Positions 38,444-49,378 are shown, counted from the first letter of the stretch. The stretch: 64,000 nucleotides of DNA from Rhodospirillaceae bacterium (GCA_018401495.1 JAGYJX010000006.1:372001-436000), one strand, 5' to 3'. Notes: a model not told the origin generated them from the sequence alone. A program made the numbers and translations.

Positions 38444-39771
38444 TCAGCGAAAAGCGCGGTCGAAGGCGTCAAGGGCGCGATAGCCGGCGCCGACCAGCGG
38501 CAGGAACCACGGGTTGCCGGAATACAGCGGGCGGGTCGGGAAGCCGGGGCCGGCGAACGCGGTGTCGGCATCGGCCGTGCCCAGGATCCGCCGCGCCAGC
38601 TTGGTGCCGAGATACGAGCACATCGCCACGCCGGCGCCCTGGCAGCCGAGCGCGTAGTGCACGCCGTCGCGTTCGCCGAGATGCGGCAGGAAGTCGAAGG
38701 TGAAGGCGACCCGTCCCTTCCAGGCGTGGGTCACCGGCACCTCGGCGAGGTCCGGCCAGATCGCCGTCAGCTCGCGGTGCAGCCTCGCCGCGGCGATCCG
38801 CAGGTCGATCTCGCCGAAGCTGACCCGGCCGCCGATCAGGGCGCGATCCTCACCCGGGGCCATCCGGAAATAGCTGAGCAGCCGCTTGGTGTCGGAGAAC
38901 ATGCGCCCGTTCGGGTCGAGCCGGCGGCGCAGCGCCGGCGGGAACGGCGCCGTCGCGATCATGTAGCTGTCGACCGGGATGATCCGGCGCCGCAGCCACG
39001 GCGTCAGCGGCCCGGTGTAGGCGTTGGTGGCCGCGACCAGATGGCGGGCGCGAACGCTGCCGGTCGCGCCGTCGGCGCGGGTCCAGTCCAGTTCGACGCC
39101 GCCGCCGGTCCGGCGATGCGCCCGGACGTCGATCCCGCCGGCCAGCCGGGCGCCGGCCGCCTCGGCTGCGCGCGCCAGGCCCTGCACGTAGAGGCCGGGG
39201 TGGATCTGCGCCCCCGACGGGACCACCATCCCGCCGAAATACCGTGTCGAGCCGATCTCGGCCGATTGCTCCGACGCCTCCAGCACCCGGGTGTCGGACT
39301 GGCCGGCGGCGCGCAGCGCCTCGGCCCGGCGCTTCAGAGCGTCGAAGTCGCGGCGGCTCCAGGCGGCGATATAGCGGCCGGTCCGGGCGAACCGGCACTC
39401 GATCCGTTCGCGGGCGATCAGGTCTTCCAGGAAGTCGAGCGTGCCCATGGCCTCCGACACGATCCGGCCGGCCCGCTCGCGGCCGAGCCGCTTCTCCAGG
39501 GCGAAGCCGGCGAGTTTCAGCCCGCCGCCGACCGACCCGCCGTTGCGGCTGCTGGCGCCGGCGCCGATCGCCAGCGCGGTCGAGCACGGCGACGCTGGCG
39601 CCGCCGCCGCGCCAGTTCGAGGGCCGCCGACAGCCCGGTGTAGCCGCCGCCGACGATCGCGACGTCGACCTCGGCCGGCACGTCGCCGGCCGACGCCTCG
39701 GCCGGTGGGGCGGCGTCCCACCAGTAGGGGCGGGTGATCAGGTCTGGTGCGATACGGGTGCTGTCGGACAC
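38444..39771 (-). CDS. FAD-dependent amine oxidase/DAO-family oxidoreductase (one apparent frameshift)
   Basis: I start at GTG 39771, which has GGAGG 5 bases upstream; GTG 39786 is an alternative. The N-terminus has the FAD loop VDVAIVGGGYTGLSAALELA. A frame change near 39590 leads to IGAGASSRNGGSVGGGLKLA and the rest of a glycine/gamma-glutamylputrescine-oxidase-like protein (YMIATAPFPPALRRR, HAWKGRVAFTFDFLPHLGE, YALGCQGAGVAMCSYLGT). It oxidises an amine or amino acid and releases aldehyde or keto acid, ammonia and peroxide. As first gene of the minus-strand block it supports amine catabolism. Confidence 0.85.
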
Positions 39772-39938
39772 GGAAACCTCCGCCACCGATCAGACCCCGG
39801 CACGCTATCGATCTGAAATGAATTGGATGATCAATAGTATATCCAAAAGCTATATACGACATCCGGAGACGCCGATCCGCCGTCGTGGGGTTGCCGCCAT
39901 CGGCGCGCCCGTGCGCTTGGCGGGTACAGTTTCGGCTC

Positions 39939-40281
39939 CTAAGCTGAACTTTGGCCAATGGTGCGATCGCAGGTCGCCCGGCGGCAGCGCCCCCTCTCTT
40001 GTCGTCATTCCGGACCGGGCCGCCGCCGGCGGGACGGAGCCGGAACCCAGCCGACGCACCGCACTTGCAGCGGCCTGTGCCCGTCGCCCCGTAGGTTCCG
40101 GATCGGCCGCGCCGGGGCGGCCCGTCCGTCCGGAACGACGACGGAGGTGGGATGGACTGCGGAGAACCGGATACTTTCATGTCCCGGCAGCAGCCGCGAC
40201 GTCGGCAAGATCCCCAGGCCGCCGCGCTACGGACCATCTGCCGCCATCCCGCCGTGCCAAATTGGCCAAAGTCGAGCTAAG
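39939..40281. repeat. Pair of inverted 22-base repeats flanking about 300 bases
   Basis: The copy at 39939-39960 and the reverse complement of the copy at 40260-40281 agree at 18 of 22 bases, with a shared core ACTTTGGCCAAT. They could be the ends of a small non-autonomous element or two operator sites for one regulator of the divergent genes. I did not see a flanking target duplication. Confidence 0.5.
39996..40050. repeat. REP-like palindromic element, copy A
   Basis: It begins CTCTTGTCGTCATTCCGGA and ends with a partly complementary GGAGCCGGAACCCA, the layout of short interspersed palindromes common in alphaproteobacteria (GTCATCCCGG..GATCCGGGATCC). A second copy lies at 42552-42596 with the same 5' motif. 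Confidence 0.5.
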
Positions 40282-40321
40282 ATGCCGACGCTCTTCCCGA
40301 CCATCCGTTCCGGAGACCGCG

Positions 40322-41499
40322 ATGACCGACGCGGCCCCCGCCCGCGACACCGCCTCCGCTCGGCAACGAGCCCCGCATCGACGCCGAGGAGATCCTCGCC
40401 GGCATCCTCGAGTGGGTCGAGGTCGAGACGCCGACCTATCACGGCGCCGAGGTCAACAAGCTGGCCGACAAGGTCCAGGCGGTCTGGGACGAGGCCGGCT
40501 GCACGGTCGACCGGATTCCGGGACGCGACGGCTTCGGCGACCACGTCCTGGTGCGCTCGCCGGACTGGGAAGAGGGCAAGCCGTCGCTGCTGGTGCTGTC
40601 GCACATGGACACCGTCCACCCGATGGGCACCAAGGAGGGCGCCAACCCGATCCGGCGCGAGGGCGATTCGGTGTTCGGCCCGGGCATCTACGACATGAAG
40701 GCCGGCGCCTACCTGCCGTACTACGCGTGGCGGCATCTCAAGCGCATGGGCCGGGCGCACGGCATGCCGGTCACCTGGCTGTACGTCTCCGAGGAGGAGG
40801 TCGGCAGCCCGACCAGCCGCGAGGTGATCGAGCGCGAGGCCCGCAAGGCGAAGTACGTGCTGGTCACCGAGCCGGCCCGCGACGGCGGCAAGATCGTCAC
40901 CGCCCGCAAGGGTGTCGGCCGGTTCGAACTGAAGATCACCGGCCGGCCGTCGCACGCCGGCGCCCAGCACCAGGATGGCCGCAGCGCCGTCAAGGAACTG
41001 GCCCACCACATCCTGGAGATCGAGGGCTACACCGACTACGAGCGCGGCATGACCACCAATGTCGGGCTGGTGCAGGCCGGCACCGGCGTGAACGTGGTGC
41101 CGCGCGACGCCACCGCCGAGATCGATCTGCGCGTGGTGACCGCCGCCGACGGCGAGGAGATGACGGCACGCATCCTCAACCGCGTGGCCCGCGACCCCGA
41201 CGTCACCGTCGCGGCGACCGGCGGCATGAACCGGCCGCCCTACGAGCGCTCGGCCGGCGATCGAGGCGCTGTTCGAGCAGGCCAAGGCGCTGGCCGCCAA
41301 AGGCGGCCTCGACCTGGTGTCGACGCCGCTGACCGGCGGCGGCTCGGACGGCAACTTCACCGCCGCCATCGGCGTCCCGACCCTCGACGGCCTCGGCGCC
41401 GACGGCAAGGGCGCGCACACCCTGCACGAGCAGATCTACGTGTCGTCGCTGGAGCCGCGCGCCCGCATGTGGGTCGAACTGCTGGCGGGACTGAAATGA
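40322..41499 (+). CDS. M20 glutamate carboxypeptidase-like enzyme (two apparent frameshifts)
   Basis: ATG 40322 reads [13 protein letters not shown] and after a shift near 40363 continues [20 protein letters not shown], as in CPG2-type carboxypeptidases. Metal residues are seen in [24 protein letters not shown] and [11 protein letters not shown], with the dimer-domain histidine in [17 protein letters not shown] second shift near 41262 leads to [20 protein letters not shown] and HTLHEQIYV. It removes a C-terminal glutamate or similar acyl group. The stop overlaps the hisI start (ATGA), so the two are co-translated. Confidence 0.87.
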
Positions 41500-41945
41500 C
41501 CGTCGAGTTCGCGGCGCGCGGTGGGCAGGGCGAGATCGAGGAAGGCACCGCGCTGGCGCCGAAATTCGACGCCGACGGCCTGATCCCGGCGATCGCCGCC
41601 GACGCCGCCGACGGCACCGTCCTGATGATGGCGTGGATGAACGCCGCGGCGCTGCGGGCCACGATCGAGACCGGCGAGGCGCACTACTGGTCACGCTCGC
41701 GCCGAGAGATGTGGCGCAAGGGCGGCACCAGCGGTCACGTCCAGCGGGTGCGCGAGGTCCGGCTCGACTGCGACCAGGACGCCGTCCTGCTGCTGGTCGA
41801 CCAGGAGGGCCCGGGCGCCTGCCACGTCGGCTACCGCGCCTGCTTCTACCGCCGCGTGGTCGGCGACGGGGCCGGCGGCGTCCGGCTGGAGGCCGTCGGT
41901 CCCAAGGCCTACGACCCGGACCGGGTGTACGGGAGCGGCGGGTGA
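41496..41945 (+). CDS. hisI: Phosphoribosyl-AMP cyclohydrolase
   Basis: The 149-residue protein has the HisI signatures: [39 protein letters not shown], and the metal/catalytic region [20 protein letters not shown] with a further RACFYR. It opens the purine ring of PR-AMP in histidine synthesis. It is not in a his operon here but between an M20 peptidase and a cytidine deaminase, overlapping both by 4 bases. Either this is the only hisI copy, displaced, or a paralogue acting on another ring compound. Confidence 0.9.
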   Translation: MTVEFAARGGQGEIEEGTALAPKFDADGLIPAIAADAADGTVLMMAWMNAAALRATIETGEAHYWSRSRREMWRKGGTSGHVQRVREVRLDCDQDAVLLLVDQEGPGACHVGYRACFYRRVVGDGAGGVRLEAVGPKAYDPDRVYGSGG

Positions 41946-42493
41946 GCCGGACGGTCGAACTGGTGCTGCCGGCGGTGGCGCGCTCGGCGGCGGCGACCGA
42001 GACCCCGCTCGGCCGGCTGACGGTTCCGTCACGCGCCATTCCGGAGCGTCGGGTGCTGATCGACCCGGAGGAACTCGGCCGGCTGCGCGCCGCCGCCCGG
42101 GCGGCGGCGACCCGGGCGCACGCGCCGTATTCGTCGTTCACCGTCGGCGCCGCCCTGATCATGGCCGACGATCCGGATCGCCGGGTGTTCCTCGGCGCCA
42201 ACGTCGAGAACGCCAGCCTCGGCGGCACGATCTGCGCCGAGCGCACGGCGATCACCCAGGCCGCGGCCGCCGGCTACCGCCGGATCGCGGTGCTGGCGGT
42301 GTCGTGCGCGCAGGCCCTGCACGCCCGCCTCGCCGACCGCTCGCCCTGCGGGATCTGCCGCCAGGTGTTCGCCGAGTTCGCTTCCGACGCCCCGCCGAGC
42401 CTGGTGCTGATCGATTCCGGCGAGGAGGGAGCGCTCGGCGAAATCCTCGATCTCGACCGGCTGCTGCCCTACGCGTTCCGCCTGAACGGGTAG
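41942..42493 (+). CDS. cdd: Cytidine deaminase with N-terminal extension
   Basis: GTG 41942 overlaps the hisI stop. From about residue 38 it is a small zinc cytidine deaminase: [33 protein letters not shown] (zinc Cys and catalytic Glu) and [13 protein letters not shown] (two zinc Cys). It deaminates cytidine/deoxycytidine to uridine. The first 37 residues ([14 protein letters not shown]..) are extra compared with the usual about 130-residue enzyme; a later start inside the frame is possible, but no ATG is near. Confidence 0.88.
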   Translation: MSRTVELVLPAVARSAAATETPLGRLTVPSRAIPERRVLIDPEELGRLRAAARAAATRAHAPYSSFTVGAALIMADDPDRRVFLGANVENASLGGTICAERTAITQAAAAGYRRIAVLAVSCAQALHARLADRSPCGICRQVFAEFASDAPPSLVLIDSGEEGALGEILDLDRLLPYAFRLNG

Positions 42494-42551
42494 GGCGGGG
42501 CCGAGGGCGCCGGGCTCGTTGGCGTCATCCAGTCCAGGTGGAGCCCTCTCA

Positions 42552-42596
42552 CTCTTGTCGTCACCCCGGAAGGCGAGGGGATGGATCCGGGCGCCA
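42552..42596. repeat. REP-like palindromic element, copy B
   Basis: Lies in the 110-base gap between the convergent cdd and trmL genes. It begins CTCTTGTCGTCACCCCGGA and continues to GATCCGGGCG, so its ends can pair. It shares the 19-base 5' motif with copy A except for two pyrimidine changes. It may act as a bidirectional transcript end. Confidence 0.5.
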
Positions 42597-42603
42597 CCCG
42601 CGG

Positions 42604-43059
42604 CTATCCCGGCGGCCATCCACCGGTCTGGCGCAGCGCCTCGGCCAGCACGATGCCGGCGGTCACCGCGACGTTGAGCGAGCGCGCGCCGGCCACCATG
42701 GGGACCCGGACCGAGAGGTCGGCGGCCGTGTGCACCTCGTCCGGCACGCCGGCGCTCTCCCGACCCAGCACCAGATGGTCCGAGATCTCGAACCGCGCGT
42801 CGGGAAGCGCCACGGCGGCGCGGGTCGACAGCAGGACCAGCCGGCCGGACCGGCGGCTCCTCTGGAACGCCTCCCAGGAGCTGTGCCGGGCGACCTGGGC
42901 GAATTCAAGGTAGTCCATGCCGGCGCGCCGCAGCCGCGGCTCCGACCAGACGAAGCCGCACGGCTCGACGATGTCGACCCCGACCGCGAGGCAGGCGGCG
43001 AGACGCAGGATGGTGCCGGCGTTCTGCGGGATGTCGGGCTGGAACAGGACGAGGCGCAT
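42604..43059 (-). CDS. trmL: tRNA (cytidine(34)-2'-O)-methyltransferase
   Basis: I choose ATG 43059 over the TTG one codon earlier. The 151-residue SPOUT protein shows the TrmL motifs: MRLVLFQPDIPQNAGTILRL, VEPCGFVWSEPRLRRAGMDY, LVLGRESAGVPDEV and RSLNVAVTAGIVLAEAL, which form the knotted SAM site. It 2'-O-methylates the wobble base of leucine tRNAs. It is divergent from petABC. Confidence 0.92.
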   Translation of the reverse strand: MRLVLFQPDIPQNAGTILRLAACLAVGVDIVEPCGFVWSEPRLRRAGMDYLEFAQVARHSSWEAFQRSRRSGRLVLLSTRAAVALPDARFEISDHLVLGRESAGVPDEVHTAADLSVRVPMVAGARSLNVAVTAGIVLAEALRQTGGWPPG

Positions 43060-43239
43060 CAACCGCTCATACCCGTGGCGCGACGCTTTGCAAACCTTCG
43101 AGGCGTGGGGTATAGCGAAGCGGCGCGGGGCGGGTGGGACCGTATTGCGACAGCGCGTCGCGTTGGTCCGGACACTCGATCCGTATAGTTAGTTGAGCAA
43201 GGGGTCGTCCGGGGGCGACCGTGTGAGGGTTGGAGGACC

Positions 43240-43770
43240 ATGGCTGACACCCATCAGGGCGAAACCCGCCGCGACTTCCTGTACGTCGCGACGGCCACGG
43301 TCGGCGCCGTCGGGGCGGCGTGCGTCGCCTGGCCGTTCATCGACCAGATGAATCCGGCGGCCGACGTGCTGGCGCTCGCGACGATCGAGTTCGATACCGC
43401 GACCGTTGCCGAAGGCATGGCCGTAACCGTCAAATGGCGCGGCAAGCCGGTTTTCGTGCGGCGTCGCACGGCCACCGAGATCGAGGAGGCCGCTGCCGTG
43501 CCGCTGGCCGACCTGCCGGATCCGCAGGCGGATGCAGCGCGCGCCCTGAAGCCTGAGGTTCTGGTCCTGGTTGGGGTTTGCACCCACCTCGGCTGCGTGC
43601 CGCTCGGCCAGAAGCCGTCGGACCCGAAAGGCGAGTTCGGCGGCTGGTTCTGCCCGTGCCACGGCTCGCACTACGACACCTCGGGACGCATCCGGAAGGG
43701 TCCGGCGCCGCGCAACCTGGAAATTCCGGCGTACGAGTACGTGTCGGACTCCGTCGTGCGCATCGGCTGA
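43240..43770 (+). CDS. petA: Ubiquinol-cytochrome c reductase Rieske iron-sulfur subunit
   Basis: The 176-residue protein has a Tat-type N-terminal anchor ([20 protein letters not shown]) and the Rieske cluster motifs CTHLGC and CPCHGSHYD at about 116-138, with the [10 protein letters not shown] loop. TGGAGGACC precedes ATG 43240. It is the first gene of petABC and passes electrons from ubiquinol to cytochrome c1 at the periplasmic face of the inner membrane. Confidence 0.97.
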   Translation: MADTHQGETRRDFLYVATATVGAVGAACVAWPFIDQMNPAADVLALATIEFDTATVAEGMAVTVKWRGKPVFVRRRTATEIEEAAAVPLADLPDPQADAARALKPEVLVLVGVCTHLGCVPLGQKPSDPKGEFGGWFCPCHGSHYDTSGRIRKGPAPRNLEIPAYEYVSDSVVRIG

Positions 43771-43786
43771 GGGAGGACGACCCGTC

Positions 43787-45044
43787 ATGGCCACGAAATT
43801 CGAGAATCCGATCGTCCGCTGGATCGACCATCGGCTGCCGATCTTCAGCTTCATGCACCACGAGTTGCATGAGTACCCGACGCCGAAGAACCTGAACTAC
43901 TGGTGGAACTTCGGTTCTCTCGCCGGTATCGCGCTGGTGATCATGCTGGTCACCGGCATCACTCTCGCGATGCATTACACGCCGCACGTGGACCACGCCT
44001 TCAATTCCGTCGAGCGCATCATGCGCGACGTGAATTACGGCTGGCTGATCCGCTACATCCACATGAACGGCGCCAGCTTCTTCTTCATCGTGGTCTACAT
44101 CCACATCTTCCGGGGGCTGTATTTCGGCTCCTACAAGGCGCCGCGCGAGCTGCTCTGGATGCTTGGCGTGGTCATCATGCTGCTGATGATGGCGACCGCG
44201 TTCATGGGCTACGTGCTGCCCTGGGGCCAGATGAGCTTCTGGGGGGCGACGGTCATCACCAACCTGTTCTCGGCGATCCCGGTGGTCGGCGAGAGCGTCG
44301 TGACCTGGCTGTGGGGCGGCTTCTCGGTCGACAACGCCACCCTGAACCGGTTCTTCGCGCTGCACTACCTGCTGCCGTTCGTGATCGTCGGCGTGGTTGT
44401 CCTGCACCTGGTCGCGCTTGCACCGGTTCGGCTCGAACAACCCGCTCGGCGTCGACGTCAAGGGCCCGAAGGACCAGATCCCGTTCCACCCGTACTACAC
44501 GATCAAGGACGCGTTCGGCCTCGGCGTGTTCCTGATCGTGTTCTCGGCCTTCGTGTTCTTCGCGCCGAACTTCCTCGGCCACCCGGACAACTACATCCCG
44601 GCCGACCCGCTGGTGACGCCGGCGCACATCGTGCCGGAATGGTACTTCCTGCCGTTCTACGCGATCCTGCGGGCGATCCCCGACAAGCTCGGCGGCGTGC
44701 TGTTCATGTTCGGCTCGATCGCGGTGCTGTTCATCCTGCCCTGGCTCGACCGGTCGCCGGTCCGCAGCGGGCAGTTCCGCCCGATCTTCAAGATCTTCTT
44801 CTGGATCCTGGTGATCGACGTGGTGGCGCTGACCTACCTCGGGGCCAAGCCGGCGGAAGGCTGGTACGTGTTCTTCTCGCGGATCGCGACGGCCTACTAT
44901 TTCGCCCACTTCCTGGTGATCCTGCCGCTGCTCTCGGTGTTCGAGACGCCGCGGCAACTTCCGAAATCGATCAGCGAGCCGGTGATCGGCGGCGGCGGCG
45001 GATTCGCCGGCGCGACCGCGGCTCGGCGGGAGAACGACCGATGA
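43787..45044 (+). CDS. petB: Cytochrome b of the bc1 complex (one apparent frameshift)
   Basis: ATG 43787 begins a cytochrome b with [20 protein letters not shown], the haem histidine regions [20 protein letters not shown] and [21 protein letters not shown], and in the second part the Qo motif [13 protein letters not shown]. One extra T near 44420 (GCGCTTGCACC for GCGCTGCACC) moves the frame between VLHLVAL and [13 protein letters not shown]. Because this subunit is needed for respiration and both halves are perfect, the shift must be a sequence error. It overlaps petC by 4 bases. Confidence 0.95.
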
Positions 45045-45823
45045 TCGCGCGCATCAAGACGCTGGCTGCGGCAACGGCGGTCGCCTCGGCCTTGCTCGGA
45101 GCAGCCCTGCCGGCCGGACCGGCGCTGGCCGCCGGGGAAGCCGTGTTCGAGGCCCAGGACTGGTCGTTCTCGGGGGTGTTCGGCACGTTCGACCGGGGTG
45201 CCCTGCAGCGCGGCCTGCAGGTCTACCAGAACGTCTGCTCCAGCTGCCATGGCCTGAAGTTCGTGGCCTACCGGAACCTCGGTCAACTCGGCTACAACGA
45301 CGACGAGATCAAGGCGCTTGCCGCCGAGAAGCTGGTCATGGACGGGCCGAACGACGAGGGCGAGATGTTCGAGCGTCCGGCGCTGCCGTCGGACCGGTTC
45401 GTCAGCCCGTTCCCGAATGCCGCGGCGGCGCGCGTGGCGAACGGCGGGGCGTATCCCCCGGACCTGTCGCTGATCGTCGACGCGCGCGCCGGCGGGGCCG
45501 ACTACATCTACGGCCTGCTGGTCGGCTACACCGACCCGCCGGAGGGCGTGACGATCCCGGACGGCATGTACTACAACACCGCGTTTCCGGGTAACCAGAT
45601 CGCCATGCCACCGCCGCTGTACCCGGATGGCGTCACCTACGGCGACAACACGCCGGCGACCGTCGCTCAGCAGGCCAGGGACCTCGCGACCTTCCTGGCC
45701 TGGGCGTCGGAGCCCAACCTGGAGGAGCGCAAGCGCGCCGGGGTCATGACGATCCTTTTCCTCCTGGTGCTGACGGGACTGCTTTACGCCACCAAGCGCA
45801 AGATCTGGGCCGACGTGCACTGA
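45041..45823 (+). CDS. petC: Cytochrome c1
   Basis: ATG 45041 overlaps the cytochrome b stop. The 260-residue protein has a signal peptide ending ALA, the haem motif [18 protein letters not shown], the PPDLSLI region, the methionine ligand region [11 protein letters not shown] and a C-terminal anchor [20 protein letters not shown]. It carries electrons from the Rieske protein to soluble cytochrome c. A strong terminator follows 30 bases after the stop. Confidence 0.96.
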   Translation: MIARIKTLAAATAVASALLGAALPAGPALAAGEAVFEAQDWSFSGVFGTFDRGALQRGLQVYQNVCSSCHGLKFVAYRNLGQLGYNDDEIKALAAEKLVMDGPNDEGEMFERPALPSDRFVSPFPNAAAARVANGGAYPPDLSLIVDARAGGADYIYGLLVGYTDPPEGVTIPDGMYYNTAFPGNQIAMPPPLYPDGVTYGDNTPATVAQQARDLATFLAWASEPNLEERKRAGVMTILFLLVLTGLLYATKRKIWADVH

Positions 45824-45852
45824 TCGATCGGTACCGCGTCTGGTTTCGGCCG

Positions 45853-45890
45853 GAGGCCGGAGGGAGCGATCCCTCCGGCCTCTTCGTTTT
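45853..45890 (+). terminator. Intrinsic terminator of petABC
   Basis: GAGGCCGGAGGGA (45853-45865) pairs perfectly with TCCCTCCGGCCTC (45870-45882): a 13-bp stem, a GCGA tetraloop and a following T-rich TTCGTTTT. This is the best intrinsic terminator in the window and closes the bc1 operon. Confidence 0.93.
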
Positions 45891-45911
45891 GGCCTGGGTT
45901 TCGGTGCTGGT

Positions 45912-47219
45912 GTGGAGGATGATCGAGCCATCGGCGAACGGCGCGACGTCGGTTCGGACCCCCAGGCGGAAAGGTCGGTGCGCGTGCACGACGACGACAA
46001 GCGGTCGCCAGTCCGACAACCGGTCGTTGAAGCGACCCTGGTGGCCGCGGGATACGCGCTGCTGGCCCTCGTTTACGTCGTCCTCTCCGATCAGGTCGTG
46101 GCCATGGTCGCCGCCGACCCCGAGACCATCACCCGGTTGGGCACGATCAAGGGCGGGGCGTTCGTGGCGGTCACGAGCGCCGGCCTGTTCGCCATCTGGT
46201 TTCTCCTGGCGCGGCGCACCGGGCGAGAGCGCGCCTCGCGGATCGCAACCCAGCGGCGCCTGCAGGATCTCGGCGACGCGGTGCCGAACCCGCTGCTGGT
46301 GATCGCGCCGGACGGCCGCCTGCTCGACTGGAACGCCGCGCTGGTGACGGTTGGCGGCTACGGCTCGGATCGGCTCGCCGGAATGACGGTGGCGGAACTT
46401 GCGCACCGCGAGGACGTCGAACCGGTTGTCGAGGCGATTGCCCGGATCGTCGAGACCGGCCTGCCGGAGCGGGCCGATGCCCGGCTGGTCACCGCGGGCG
46501 GCGCGGCGCTGTACCACCGCTGGCACGGCGCCGCCCTGAGAGACGGCCGGGGCCGCATCGACGCGGTCGCCGTGGTCGGGGTGGACCTGACCGACCTGAT
46601 GAGCATGCAGGACCAGTTGCATCGGTCGCTGCTCGATGCCAGGCAGGTGCTGCGGCAGACCGTCGACGCGCTGGCCATGGCGGTCGAGAAGCGAGACCCG
46701 TTCACCTCAGGCCACGAGCGGCGGGTCGCTGCGCTGTCGATGGCGATCGCGGACAGCATGGGCCTGCCGGCCGAGGAGCGGGACGGCTTGGAGTACGCCG
46801 CCCTGCTGCACGATATCGGCAACCTCGCTATCCCGTCGGACATCCTCACCAAACCGGGGCGGCTGACCCCCAGCGAGCGGGAACTCGTTCAGGCGCACGC
46901 TGGCGACGGGTACGAAATCCTCGCTCCGGTCGGCTTTCCGTGGCCCGTGGCCGAGATCATTCGGCAGCACCACTCCCGCCCGGACGGCTCAGGCTATCCC
47001 AAGGTCGCGGAGGGAGAGTTCATCCTGCGCGAGGCCCTGATCCTGGGGGTGGCGGACGTCGTGGAAGCCATGTGCAGTCATCGGCCCTACCGGCCGGCCC
47101 TTGGAGTAGACGCTGCCCTCGCCGAGATTCGCGACGGCAGCGGAACACGCTACGACGACCAGGTGGTGGCCGCCTGCGATCGTGTATTCTCCGACGGCTT
47201 CGAGTTTCCGTCAGCGTAG
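45912..47219 (+). CDS. Membrane PAS/HD-GYP domain protein, likely c-di-GMP phosphodiesterase
   Basis: The protein has two N-terminal helices (VEATLVAAGYALLALVYVVL and GGAFVAVTSAGLFAIWFLLA), a PAS domain (NPLLVIAPDGRLLDWNAALV) and a C-terminal HD-GYP domain from about residue 245. The metal residues are present in SGHERRVAALS and LLHDIGNLAIPSDILTKPG, with HHSRPDGSGYP as the GYP signature. It should hydrolyse c-di-GMP. GTG 45912 is the first start after the terminator; a later GTG near 45978 is possible. Confidence 0.85.
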   Translation: MEDDRAIGERRDVGSDPQAERSVRVHDDDKRSPVRQPVVEATLVAAGYALLALVYVVLSDQVVAMVAADPETITRLGTIKGGAFVAVTSAGLFAIWFLLARRTGRERASRIATQRRLQDLGDAVPNPLLVIAPDGRLLDWNAALVTVGGYGSDRLAGMTVAELAHREDVEPVVEAIARIVETGLPERADARLVTAGGAALYHRWHGAALRDGRGRIDAVAVVGVDLTDLMSMQDQLHRSLLDARQVLRQTVDALAMAVEKRDPFTSGHERRVAALSMAIADSMGLPAEERDGLEYAALLHDIGNLAIPSDILTKPGRLTPSERELVQAHAGDGYEILAPVGFPWPVAEIIRQHHSRPDGSGYPKVAEGEFILREALILGVADVVEAMCSHRPYRPALGVDAALAEIRDGSGTRYDDQVVAACDRVFSDGFEFPSA

Positions 47220-47292
47220 CGCTAGGGGGCCCGGAACCGGCGAATGAGCTGGCGGTTGCACCGTCAGCAGCAGCTCTTCGCCGGTGTCGTTC

Positions 47293-47854
47293 ATGCTCGA
47301 GGCCGCATCCCCGCTGATCCACCGCACCTTGTGGTTCACCAGCGCCCTGCTGCTCGGCGTGGGCAGTCTGGTTCTCGCTTTCGGCATCGGCTGGGCAACG
47401 GTGGAGGCGGTGTCGGCGATCGGCGAGCGGGGCGACGCGCCGAGCCGTGGTCGCGAGCATCGCGGCCACGGCCGGAGCGGCGATCGCGGCTGGACTCGTG
47501 CTGTTCGCCCTCCTGCGACGGCTTGAGGCCGAGGAGCGCTCGATCGTGCGCATCGATTTCGACCAGCCGATCGTCGGCTTCCACGGCCGGCCGCTGACCG
47601 CGGGGCGGTGGCGGGTCGAGGCGCGGATTTCGCTGCTGGTCCGGGGATCGTTCACCGCCATGGTCCACAACCGCGCCGAGGACATCGCCCAAGCCGCTGC
47701 CGAGGCGCTCGCGCTGCTCGGCCCGCGCGCCGCCCACGTGCCGGACCGGGTCCGCGCCGAGAAGGCGTTGACGGAGATGGTGAACCGATCGCTTCGCAGC
47801 CGGGTGGTCCGCGCCATCCGGATCCACCGGGTGGATCTGGCGCCTGCTCTTTGA
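47293..47854 (+). CDS. Unrecognised two-helix membrane protein (one apparent frameshift)
   Basis: I do not recognise a family. From ATG 47293 the first frame gives one helix (TLWFTSALLLGVGSLVLAFG) and, after a shift near 47440, the next frame begins with a second (VVASIAATAGAAIAAGLVLF). About 105 soluble residues follow (IVRIDFDQPIVGFHGRPLTA, RVEARISLLVRGSFTAMVHN). Codon use and membrane pattern continue through the shift, so I read it as one gene. A GTG at 47284 is an alternative start. Confidence 0.55.
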
Positions 47855-47984
47855 GTCCGGCGCCCGGCCGCTCGGGGTCCGGCGTCCGCCCGCCGTTTCG
47901 GCCACCACCCTTTCGCTGCCCCGCCGCCCCGCGCTATAGGTTGTCTGGGGACGGCGCGAACTGCGGCAAGGCGGAAGATAGACG

Positions 47985-48887
<903 letters not shown>

Positions 48888-48897
48888 GGGACAGGCG

Positions 48898-49336
48898 GTG
48901 CGCGGCCCGGGACGCGGCAGCGGTGGACGCGGCGGCATCGGCGGACTGGAGGGCCTGTACCGCAAAGTCACCGCGTCGCGGCCGGACGACGCCCGGACCC
49001 TGAACGTCAAGTCCGTGCTGGCGCTCGAGAACGGCCGGGCCGGCGAAGCTGCCGGAGCTGATCGGCCGGGCGCTGGTCCAGGAGCCGGCCGAGCGGACCT
49101 ACCTGTTCCACATGGCCAAGGTCTGCGCCCGGGGAGGCTGGTGGCACGAAGCCGCCGACGCTTTGCGGCGAGCGATCTACGTCGAGCCGCGCGACTCCGA
49201 AAGCTGGTACGGTCTTGGCGTTGCGTTCCGCGAACTCGGCGAGCCCAACCAGGCGGCCGTGTGCTGGCAGCAATGCCTATCGTTCGAGCCGAATCACGCC
49301 GGCGCCCGCGAGGCGCTGCAAGAGCTCGAGGGCTGA
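48898..49336 (+). CDS. Small TPR protein (one apparent frameshift)
   Basis: GTG 48898 lies 10 bases after mtnP. The first frame gives a Gly-rich start and GLEGLYRKVTASRPDDARTL; after a shift near 49050 the next frame reads ELIGRALVQEPAERTYLFHM and then clear TPR helices (WWHEAADALRRAIYVEPRDS and SWYGLGVAFRELGEPNQAAV). About 146 residues in total. TPR units mediate protein contacts; the partner is unknown. Confidence 0.7.
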
Positions 49337-49378
49337 TCAACAGGCGGTCGCCCCGATCGACCGTCGAGGGAGGACGAC

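Larger units (their letters stand above)
39772..40321. other. 550-base divergent intergenic region, no gene
   Basis: This region separates the minus-strand catabolic block from the plus-strand M20 gene. Its first part (about 39805-39865) is much lower in GC than anything around and contains several TATA-like tracts, so promoters for the minus-strand genes probably lie here. Further on it holds a long imperfect inverted repeat and a REP-like element, listed separately. Frames crossing it lack family similarity. Confidence 0.6.

Noticed and set aside
43163..43189. Sigma-70 promoter with TATAGT at 43184 before petA
   Set aside because: A -10-like box is present but the nearest -35-like TTGGTC gives a 15-base spacer, too short to call with confidence.
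43787..45044. Cytochrome b as a pseudogene
   Set aside because: A bc1 subunit between intact petA and petC, perfect on both sides of one extra T, is far more likely a sequence error.
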